From the NCBI GenBank assembly GCA_964640305.1, contig CAZXFF010000060.1, positions 1-10,761 of the forward strand: a DNA stretch of 10,761 bases, given 5' to 3'. The notes beneath the pieces were generated by a model. The model was given only the letters and a program-made list of their open reading frames with translations. It did no database searches and had not been told where the DNA came from. This document shows positions 1 to 5,851 of this stretch, in pieces. The DNA comes from Coprenecus sp964640305. Its GTDB lineage: Bacteria; Bacteroidota; Bacteroidia; Bacteroidales; UBA932. Made by a program: the position numbers and the translations under genes. Positions within the stretch are counted from its first letter, which is position 1. Each line of letters opens with the position of its first letter.

Positions 1-596
1 ATGCCGCGAGGGAAATCGGGGCAGATGATATACTGGTTAGGGTCGGGGCTTTGTACCACGATATCGGCAAGATGAAGAATCCGCAGTGTTTTGTCGAAAA
101 TGCGCCTGTCGGTTTCAATTACCACAAGGAGCTGTCCCCGATCGAGAGTGCACAGCAGATTATACGCCATGTCGATGACGGTGTCGAGATTGCCCGGAAG
201 CATAAACTGCCTGAAATAGTGATTGACTTTATAAGAACGCATCACGCCAGGACCCTTACGGCCTATTTCTATACACAATATTGCAATGAGGGGGGGGATT
301 CCTCAAATGTGGAACCATTCATGTATCATGGCGAGCTGCCTACGTCAAGGGAACAGGTTATCGTGCTTATGGCAGATGCAATAGAGGCTGCATCCAGATC
401 TCTGAAAGACTACTCGGAAGAAAGCATATCGAATCTGGTGGATAAGATAGTAGGTCAGCGTCTGTCTGATTCCCAGCTTGTCCAGGCTGATATTTCCATC
501 AAAGACATTACTTTGCTCAAGGCAATGTTCAAGTCCCGTCTTGAGCAGATGTACCATGAACGAATTGCCTATCCCAAGATGAAAGGGGAAAAATAG
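1..596 (+). CDS. pgpH: 7TM-HD family cyclic-di-AMP phosphodiesterase, PgpH type (C-terminal part, 5' truncated by window)
   Basis: The open frame runs in from the window edge (first full codon at 3) and stops at TAG 594-596, so only the last ~198 residues are present. They form the second part of a cytoplasmic HD domain. Visible metal-site motifs, in order, are HDIGK (HD encoded at 57-62), NYHKELSP with a downstream IIRH, the paired His of RTHHA, and the Asp of MADAIEAASRS. This set matches the PgpH/YqfF 7TM-HD family, which hydrolyses c-di-AMP to pApA at the inner face of the cytoplasmic membrane. The transmembrane segments, extracellular domain and first HD-domain His must lie upstream of the window. 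The TTG at 51 is an internal Leu codon, not a start, because the upstream codons (AAREIGADDILVRVGAL) continue the family motif. An 8-G run (290-297) lies inside the domain. The next feature is the tmRNA 33 nt downstream, and its -7 box follows the stop codon directly. Function is assigned by family; substrate preference is inferred. Confidence 0.9.
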   Translation, partial: AAREIGADDILVRVGALYHDIGKMKNPQCFVENAPVGFNYHKELSPIESAQQIIRHVDDGVEIARKHKLPEIVIDFIRTHHARTLTAYFYTQYCNEGGDSSNVEPFMYHGELPTSREQVIVLMADAIEAASRSLKDYSEESISNLVDKIVGQRLSDSQLVQADISIKDITLLKAMFKSRLEQMYHERIAYPKMKGEK

Positions 597-607
597 GAAA
601 AGTTTTG

Positions 608-615
608 TATATTTG
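608..615 (+). promoter_or_regulatory. Candidate -7 promoter element for tmRNA
   Basis: TATATTTG is an exact match to the Bacteroidota -7 consensus TAnnTTTG and ends 14 nt before the predicted mature tmRNA 5' end. No TTTG sits 19-21 bp upstream, where the sequence is a purine-rich GAAAGGGGAA at the end of the preceding gene, so the -33 element is missing or degenerate. The call rests on the -7 box and its position. Confidence 0.5.
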
Positions 616-629
616 CGGACTTGTATAAT

Positions 630-1020
630 GGGGATGTTTTGGTTTTGACAGCACATGACATCGGAAAGCAAGCATGCCGGGGATGGTAATCTACCCCGTA
701 ACAAGGTTCCAAAGCCATAACTGGCAACAACAATTATGCACTCGCTGCGTAGTAAACCAGGTTTACTGCCTTAATCGCGGTCGCCAAGGGCGATAGCGAC
801 GAGTATCCCGCCGGACTTTAATCCGACTATGTGCGGCACAAGGGGTATCATTCAAGCCGGATGCGGATGCGGACTCCCTTAAAGCATCCCAAGTTTCAGG
901 GGATAAGGCAATGATGGCAAGTCCGTCTGCAGTCGTTGCACGAAAAGCAAGGCCGGAATAAGCATGTAGAAACCTTTCGGGTGCGGTGTTTGGACGGCGG
1001 TTCGAGTCCGCCCATCTCCA
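630..1020 (+). ncRNA. ssrA: Transfer-messenger RNA (tmRNA), one-piece
   Basis: tmRNA rescues stalled ribosomes with SmpB: it is charged with alanine, enters the A site, and then supplies a short reading frame that tags the unfinished protein for proteolysis. The ends form an alanyl-tRNA-like acceptor: 5' GGGGATG (630-636) pairs with CATCTCC (1013-1019) including one G-U, followed by discriminator A1020. The T arm is GGCGG (996-1000), loop TTCGAGT, CCGCC (1008-1012). The conserved GGTTTTGACAGCA follows the 5' strand. CCA is not encoded (the next bases are CTG) and must be added enzymatically. The tag frame runs from GGC at 723 through GCG at 749 and gives GNNNYALAA after the charged Ala, followed by tandem stops TAG TAA (750-755). 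A GGGGATGG...CTACCCC helix upstream of the tag fits pseudoknot 1. Length is 391 nt. No intrinsic terminator follows, and the next gene starts 20 nt on. Confidence 0.96.
723..752 (+). other. tmRNA-encoded proteolysis tag reading frame, GNNNYALAA
   Basis: The resume codon is read as GGC 723-725, preceded by CATAACT. The codons then give Gly-Asn-Asn-Asn-Tyr-Ala-Leu-Ala-Ala and a TAG stop, with a TAA directly behind it as backup. The YALAA end is the conserved protease-recognition part of tmRNA tags. The exact resume codon is inferred from the tag pattern of related bacteria. Confidence 0.85.
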
Positions 1021-1040
1021 CTGTTCATCATTCTTTGGAA

Positions 1041-2375
1041 ATGAATATAGCTGTTGTAGGTGTAGGATATGTCGGTCTCGTCTCCGGTTCCTGTTTTGCG
1101 GAGATGGGCGCCAATGTTTTCTGCGTCGATGTGGATGCTGAGAAAATAGACAGGCTCAACAGGGGGATTCTCCCTATTTACGAAGAAGGTCTGCAGGAAA
1201 TCGTAAACAAGAATACAAGTGACGGCAGGCTGCATTTTACAACATCCCTGGCTTCATGTATCGATGAAGTTGAAATTGTATTCATCGCTGTAGGGACTCC
1301 TCCTGAAGAGGATGGATCAGCGGACATATCTCATGTGATGGATGTGGCTGCCGAATTCGGTAGATGCATAAAACGCTATACCTTGCTAGTAATGAAAAGT
1401 ACAGTTCCGGTAGGCACATGCTTCAAGGCGAGGGATGCTGTCCGTGCTGAACTGGAGAAGAGAGAGGTTGATATTCCTTTTGATATTGCTTCGAATCCTG
1501 AATTCCTTAAGGAAGGTGTGGCCATAAAGGATTTCATGACACCGGACAGAGTGGTAATAGGGGTGGATTCAGAAGAAGCAAGGGCCAGAATGTCTTCTCT
1601 TTACAGGCCCTTCCTGCTGAATAACTACCGGGTTATTTTCATGGATATCCTTTCTTCGGAGATGACCAAATATGCGGCGAATGCAATGTTGGCTACCAGA
1701 ATAAGTTTCATGAATGAACTGGCTTCCCTTTGCGAACTTACCGGTGCGGATGTCAGCAAAGTGCGCACAGGCATTGCTGCAGATACCCGTATAGGGTCTA
1801 AATTCCTGTACCCAGGTTGCGGGTACGGAGGTTCGTGTTTCCCGAAGGATGTGAATGCGTTGTTGAGGACAGCTGAGGAGAACGGTACGGATATGAAGAT
1901 CATACGTGCTGTGGAGGAAGTGAATAACGTGCAGAAGAAAGTGCTTTTCAAAAAACTTAAAGAGGCTTTTCCGGATGGAATAGGGGCCAAAAGGATAGGG
2001 ATATGGGGATTGGCGTTCAAGCCGTGTACAGATGATATGCGGGAGGCAACCTCAATAGTCCTGATCCGCTCGTTGCTTGAGGCAGGAGCAGAAGTGGCAG
2101 TATTTGATCCGGCAGCGATGGGCACAGCCAGGACTGTATTCGGGGATGCGGTAAGGTATGCTGCAGATATTTACGATGCTGCAGAAGAAGCGGATGCTGT
2201 CGTTCTGGTTACTGAATGGAAGCAGTTCCGTATTCCTGACTGGAAACGTCTCCGCTCTGTCATGAGGGGAAATGCGATTGTAGATGGACGCAATATCTAC
2301 AGTCCACAGGAAGTTCTGGAGAATGGATTCAGATACTGGTGTATAGGATGTGTCTATCCGACAACGACTCTGTAG
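1041..2375 (+). CDS. ugd: UDP-glucose 6-dehydrogenase
   Basis: The enzyme oxidises UDP-glucose to UDP-glucuronate with two NAD+ in the cytoplasm, feeding capsule, exopolysaccharide or LPS sugars. The 444 residues match the usual length. An N-terminal Rossmann fold starts with GVGYVGL (7-13). FIAVGTP (81-87) and STVPVGT (120-126) are family signatures, SNPEFLKEG is at 151-159, the central-domain Lys and Asn lie in TKYAANAML (K210, N214), and the catalytic Cys is C266 in GCGYGGSCFPKD with D270. The C-terminal UDP-binding domain carries GLAFKPCTDDMREA (323-336) and an end near VVLVTEW. The start at 1041 places the Rossmann strand at residue 2; a longer in-frame start at 936 would lie inside tmRNA and would encode its T arm, so it is rejected. 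No Shine-Dalgarno is seen, which is normal for this phylum. The 3' end overlaps the convergent LysE gene by 22 bp. The same fold is shared by UDP-ManNAc and GDP-mannose dehydrogenases, but motifs and length favour Ugd. Confidence 0.93.
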   Translation: MNIAVVGVGYVGLVSGSCFAEMGANVFCVDVDAEKIDRLNRGILPIYEEGLQEIVNKNTSDGRLHFTTSLASCIDEVEIVFIAVGTPPEEDGSADISHVMDVAAEFGRCIKRYTLLVMKSTVPVGTCFKARDAVRAELEKREVDIPFDIASNPEFLKEGVAIKDFMTPDRVVIGVDSEEARARMSSLYRPFLLNNYRVIFMDILSSEMTKYAANAMLATRISFMNELASLCELTGADVSKVRTGIAADTRIGSKFLYPGCGYGGSCFPKDVNALLRTAEENGTDMKIIRAVEEVNNVQKKVLFKKLKEAFPDGIGAKRIGIWGLAFKPCTDDMREATSIVLIRSLLEAGAEVAVFDPAAMGTARTVFGDAVRYAADIYDAAEEADAVVLVTEWKQFRIPDWKRLRSVMRGNAIVDGRNIYSPQEVLENGFRYWCIGCVYPTTTL

Positions 2376-2992
2376 ATTCCGTCGAGTACGGAAATAAGTC
2401 CAAGTACCATTATTATTATTCCCGCAACTCTGTTTATCATTATGAGTTGTCTCAGCCTCAGTTTGTTTCTGAAGGCATTTATTCCTGATGACAGGCTGTA
2501 CCACCAGATTGTGGCTCCTGAAAAGACCCCGAGCAGTGTGGAAGATATGATGTCCAGTTTCTCGTTTACATTCACGTTTATTCCTACGAATGCGAATAGA
2601 CCGAGAATCAGGAAAAATGCTCCGGGATTTGTAATTGTCATCAACAATGATGAAAAGAAATCCTGCCAGTACTGCTTGTCTCCGTCTTTCAGCCTCTTTA
2701 TCTGCTTTATGGGATTGCTCATGAACAGCTTCAGGCCGAATAAGGCAACGATGATACCTCCTACTATTATTACCCATATGCGGTAATTGTCAATGAGCCT
2801 CTGTACAAATGAAAGACTGAGCAGGGCAATAGTTGCAAAAAGAGTGTCTGTGGCAGCAGCTCCCATTCCGGATATGAATCCGGATGACCTTCCTTTGCTT
2901 AAGGTCTTCTGAATGCACAGGACTCCTACCGGTCCCAGAGGAACCGATGCGAACAGTCCTACTATCAATCCTTTCAGAAACTCTACGATCAT
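2354..2992 (-). CDS. LysE/RhtB-family amino-acid exporter-like membrane protein
   Basis: This 212-residue, very hydrophobic protein has about six predicted membrane segments (roughly 5-27, 38-62, 70-92, 112-136, 148-168, 186-206). Family signatures are PLGPVGVLCI (18-27), the SGMGAAATDTLFA stretch (41-53) and TNPGAFF (121-127), which place it in the LysE superfamily of inner-membrane exporters of amino acids or related small molecules. The substrate cannot be read from sequence. Its ATG overlaps the TGA of the upstream thioredoxin-like gene (ATGA, 2989-2992), so translation is probably coupled and expression comes from the coaD-side promoter. The TAG stop lies inside the 3' end of convergent ugd (22-bp overlap), leaving no room for a separate terminator. 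The arginine/lysine-rich loop around 95-107 (NPIKQIKRLKDGDK) fits a cytoplasmic loop. Family is confident; export of a thiol such as cysteine is only a guess from the neighbour. Confidence 0.87.
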   Translation of the reverse strand: MIVEFLKGLIVGLFASVPLGPVGVLCIQKTLSKGRSSGFISGMGAAATDTLFATIALLSLSFVQRLIDNYRIWVIIVGGIIVALFGLKLFMSNPIKQIKRLKDGDKQYWQDFFSSLLMTITNPGAFFLILGLFAFVGINVNVNEKLDIISSTLLGVFSGATIWWYSLSSGINAFRNKLRLRQLIMINRVAGIIIMVLGLISVLDGIYRVVVG

Positions 2993-4614
2993 TGTGTCTG
3001 TTCTTCCGTCTTTGTAGTCAGGAATACTTCCAGTATGGCTGACAGTATTTCAGGGTTAATATCCTTGGCAATAGTTTTCTTGTTTTCATCCAGCAGATAT
3101 ATTGCCGGAACATCTATCAGGTCGTATTTGTTGAAGAGATCGGATTCCCTCTTTCTGTCCCAAAGGCTTATCCATCCATTGCAATCCTCTTTTTTTACGG
3201 TTTTCTTCCAGCTTTTGTCGGTTCCTGTATATATTGCGAGGAACTTGACTCCGCTGTCGGCATATTTTTCCGAAAGCTTTTTCATCTCAGGCGTTATGTA
3301 GTTGCATAGCGCACAGTCAAGAGAGTAGAAATACAGTACAGTATATCTGGCATCGGTGTCATATATGCTGTAATGTCTGTTCTTGACATCCCGTAGTGTA
3401 AGGTCAGTAGCAGGCTTGTCCAGCATGTTGCGGTAGAACATCAGGACGCCCAATGCTGTCTGGTCTATGAATTCCTGCGGAGATTTGAAATCAGCTCTGA
3501 TAACGCTTCCCTTGCTTTCTCCTGAATCAGTAAAAGTGACTGTCTCCCACATGCTCGGCATTCCGGCTATATATTTGTTTCCAAGATATGCCGCGCCTTG
3601 CTGCAGGACATAGCTGCTGCTTGTCTTCAAGTATTGGTACAGACTGTAGAAAAGTTCATGGAAAAGTTCCGGATTGTCCTTTGAATCTTCAAAAAAACCG
3701 TCTATCGTTTCCACTACAGCAACGGTGTCGGTTTTTTCTCCAAGAGGCAGGAATACCTGCTCGAACAGCATTTCCAAAGGCGACATGGCGTTTTCGTGAA
3801 CGTCCACGACCTGGGTCAGTGCAATGGGGGTGAGATCTCTCCCTATTATGATGCCGTTCCTGTCGGTAAGGAAGAGTTTAGGGGTTGATATTACACCATA
3901 TTTTGTGACGAAGTCGGATTTCATTTCAGGATCCCAAAGATGGACTGTTTTGACTCTGTCCGGAAGATGCACGCGGCCTACTTCATTCTGGATATAGTCC
4001 ATCCATCTTTCCCTGTCGTTCTGGGTGTATATCATGTATAATGTTATGTTCAGCCTTTTGCCGAGTTTGATCATGCTTTGCAATAGGGGAGTGGTCGTCC
4101 TTTTGCATCCGGGACATTCGTCATCATAGAAATACAGTACGTTGTAATCGCTGTTGTCATTCCCGATAGGGATTATATTCCCGGTAGGGTCTTCCAGTTC
4201 CATCGGAGCGGCCTTCATTCCGATCAGTGAGTTCCGGTTGCTGTCCGCATACAGTTTCATTGCCAGATATGTATCCTTGTCCGGCAGTTCGTATTTCTTG
4301 TTAAGGAAGTAATTGTCGGCTATGTATATTGCAATCTCATCGTAACCCATTATTTTGGATTTCCTGTAGTATTCATATACGTAATAGGCTGTTCTGGCTA
4401 TTTCTTCCGTGGTTTTTCCGCTTTGGATGAATACATCTGCTCTGGGTATTATTACAGATGGCTGCTGTCCGTCGAATACTTTCATTACCATCTCTACATC
4501 AAGCTCCGATATGTCGGATTTTGTCAGGGTGTCCTGAGTCTGTTGTGCATGAATGGGGCAAGCATAAATTATTGATGCAAGCAGTAATGCGAATATGGTA
4601 TGTATTGGTTTCAT
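2989..4614 (-). CDS. Exported double thioredoxin-like protein (TlpA-like, tandem duplicated)
   Basis: The 541-residue protein begins with a signal peptide: a short basic end, hydrophobic FALLLASIIYA, and a plausible signal peptidase I cut after IHA (residue 23). Cys19 lies near it, but IYAC is a poor lipobox. Two thioredoxin-like domains follow, each after a helical region. The first (about 135-265) has CPGC at 167-170 and cis-Pro245 in STPKLFL. The second (about 400-525) has CALC at 434-437 and cis-Pro503 in DVPAIYL. The two halves share a plan: helical stretch, NVLYFY/TVLYFY before the CxxC, LWD later, then a T/V-P-x-x-x-L strand, indicating internal duplication. Proteins with this makeup in Bacteroidota are exported and are thought to handle disulfide exchange or reduction in the periplasm. 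The helical parts may correspond to the domain named DUF5106, which I cannot verify. It starts 9 bp after coaD and overlaps the LysE gene by 4 bp. Partner and substrate are unknown. Confidence 0.85.
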   Translation of the reverse strand: MKPIHTIFALLLASIIYACPIHAQQTQDTLTKSDISELDVEMVMKVFDGQQPSVIIPRADVFIQSGKTTEEIARTAYYVYEYYRKSKIMGYDEIAIYIADNYFLNKKYELPDKDTYLAMKLYADSNRNSLIGMKAAPMELEDPTGNIIPIGNDNSDYNVLYFYDDECPGCKRTTTPLLQSMIKLGKRLNITLYMIYTQNDRERWMDYIQNEVGRVHLPDRVKTVHLWDPEMKSDFVTKYGVISTPKLFLTDRNGIIIGRDLTPIALTQVVDVHENAMSPLEMLFEQVFLPLGEKTDTVAVVETIDGFFEDSKDNPELFHELFYSLYQYLKTSSSYVLQQGAAYLGNKYIAGMPSMWETVTFTDSGESKGSVIRADFKSPQEFIDQTALGVLMFYRNMLDKPATDLTLRDVKNRHYSIYDTDARYTVLYFYSLDCALCNYITPEMKKLSEKYADSGVKFLAIYTGTDKSWKKTVKKEDCNGWISLWDRKRESDLFNKYDLIDVPAIYLLDENKKTIAKDINPEILSAILEVFLTTKTEEQTQ

Positions 4615-4623
4615 GTAATGGTA

Positions 4624-5127
4624 TTATTTGTCAGGGATGTATTTGGATATGTCTGTCCCGGATGGAAGGAATAATGAGGCATCTCCTCCATTGATGATTA
4701 TGTCTCTTGCAACTGTTGATGAAACGAAAGATAGTTCAGGTGCTGCAGGAATGAATATTGTCTGGATATCCGGAGCGATTCTTCCGTTGGCATTTGCAAT
4801 TGCCGACTCGGTCTCGTAGTCCAGACCGGTGCGGACTCCTCTTATTATGAACTTGATTCCTTTTGATTTGCAGAAATTTACAGTTAGTCCTGTATATGAT
4901 ACAACATCTATGTCGTATCCGCGTCGGATAAGCGGAGCAATGCAGTCCATTATGTATTCTGTCCTGTGTTCAGGAGTCATGAAGCCTTTCTTGAGATGGT
5001 TGTAGCCTACAGCGACGGTAACCTTGTCGAATAGCTTGAGTGATGATTCCAGGACGTCAAGATGCCCTATCGTAAACGGATCGAAAGATCCGGGAAAGAT
5101 CGCATGTCTGTCAAGTTTCTGCCTCAT
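4624..5127 (-). CDS. coaD: Phosphopantetheine adenylyltransferase
   Basis: CoaD transfers AMP from ATP to 4'-phosphopantetheine to make dephospho-CoA, the penultimate step of CoA synthesis, in the cytoplasm. The 167 residues fit the ~160-residue bacterial family. The nucleotidyltransferase signature GSFDPFTIGH is at 13-22, with His22 the transition-state-stabilising residue. IIRGVRTGLDYETE (94-107) carries the substrate-binding arginines, and SSTVARDI (136-143) is the equivalent of the second nucleotide-binding motif (ISSTxxR/K) near the C-terminus. The ATG at 5127 is the only start that keeps the N-terminal strand before GSFDP at normal length. It follows ung after a 53-nt gap that holds a -7-like box, so it may head its own unit with the thioredoxin-like and LysE genes downstream (9-bp gap, then ATGA overlap). 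Confidence 0.95.
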   Translation of the reverse strand: MRQKLDRHAIFPGSFDPFTIGHLDVLESSLKLFDKVTVAVGYNHLKKGFMTPEHRTEYIMDCIAPLIRRGYDIDVVSYTGLTVNFCKSKGIKFIIRGVRTGLDYETESAIANANGRIAPDIQTIFIPAAPELSFVSSTVARDIIINGGDASLFLPSGTDISKYIPDK

Positions 5128-5153
5128 GAATGAATGATCTCTGGTCCGAAATG

Positions 5154-5161
5154 CAAAAATA
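5154..5161 (-). promoter_or_regulatory. Candidate -7 promoter element for coaD operon
   Basis: On the minus strand this reads TATTTTTG, an exact TAnnTTTG match, 26 nt before the coaD start and inside the 53-nt ung-coaD gap. No TTTG lies 19-21 bp upstream, so the -33 half is weak. It suggests coaD-trx-lysE can be transcribed separately from lon-ung. Confidence 0.45.
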
Positions 5162-5180
5162 CGAAAAAGTTCTTTAATTG

Positions 5181-5843
5181 TTACCAGTCAATAGGGGTTT
5201 GTCCGGTAGACAGAAGGTAACTGTTTGTCTTCGAGAAATGCCTGCATCCGAAGAAAGCACCCCTGGCAAGCGGGGATGGGTGTGCGGCTTCCAGAACCAG
5301 ATGCCTCTCTGTGTCAATGAGGTGCTTTTTGCTCTTTGCAAAATTGCCCCATAGCAGGAAGACCACATTCTCCTTTTTGGCAGAAATGGTCCGGATGACT
5401 GCATCCGTGAAGTCCTGCCAGCCGATAGTGCTGTGTGAGGCCGGAGCACCTGCCCTTACAGTCAACGCGGCGTTCAAAAGGAAAACTCCCTGTGAAGCCC
5501 ATCGTTCCAGGCATCCGGTCCTGTTGACGGGATGCCCGAGATCATTTTCTATCTCTTTGTATATGTTGAGAAGGGAAGGGGGCATCGGTATCCCGTCAGG
5601 TACGGAAAAAGACAGTCCGTGGGCCTGACCTTTCCCGTGGTATGGGTCCTGTCCCAGTATTACTACTTTTACACTGTCGAAAGGGGTCAATCTGAATGCA
5701 TTGAAAATAAGCGGTCCTGGAGGGTATATGACCTTCCCCTCACGCTTTTCCCTATGCAGGAACTCTACGAGATCTGAAAAATATTCCTTTTCGAATTCTT
5801 CTTTCAGTACCTCTTTCCATGAGGCTTCTATGACAACATCCAT
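5181..5843 (-). CDS. ung: Uracil-DNA glycosylase, family 1
   Basis: Ung removes uracil from DNA by cutting the N-glycosidic bond, starting base excision repair after cytosine deamination or dUMP misincorporation. The 220-residue length is typical. The catalytic water-activating loop GQDPYHG is at 64-70 with Asp66. The proline-rich PPSLLNI (88-94) is the DNA-compressing loop. FLLNAALTVRAG (121-132) carries the uracil-recognition Asn124. LLWG lies at 164-167. The minor-groove intercalation loop HPSPLA is at 188-193 with catalytic His188 and wedge Leu192. The start at 5843 gives a normal short N-terminal extension. It lies 8 bp downstream of the lon stop on the same strand, so the two are probably co-transcribed; no promoter or Shine-Dalgarno is visible in that gap. 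All key residues are intact. Confidence 0.97.
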   Translation of the reverse strand: MDVVIEASWKEVLKEEFEKEYFSDLVEFLHREKREGKVIYPPGPLIFNAFRLTPFDSVKVVILGQDPYHGKGQAHGLSFSVPDGIPMPPSLLNIYKEIENDLGHPVNRTGCLERWASQGVFLLNAALTVRAGAPASHSTIGWQDFTDAVIRTISAKKENVVFLLWGNFAKSKKHLIDTERHLVLEAAHPSPLARGAFFGCRHFSKTNSYLLSTGQTPIDW

Positions 5844-5851
5844 TATAAGTC

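Noticed and set aside
345..704. 119-codon minus-strand open frame over the end of the phosphodiesterase gene and the start of tmRNA
   Set aside because: Antisense to both a supported CDS and a supported RNA gene.
936..1040. In-frame ATG at 936 extending ugd upstream by 35 codons
   Set aside because: The extension lies in the tmRNA 3' third and would translate its T arm; the Ugd family begins right at the Rossmann strand, matching the ATG at 1041.
1625..2125. 166-codon minus-strand open frame opposite ugd
   Set aside because: Lies over the catalytic part of ugd and resembles a mirror-frame artefact.
2052..2777. 241-codon minus-strand open frame across the ugd 3' end and the LysE gene
   Set aside because: Overlaps two supported genes in another frame, is rich in Arg/Ser/His with no family motif, and conflicts with the LysE frame.
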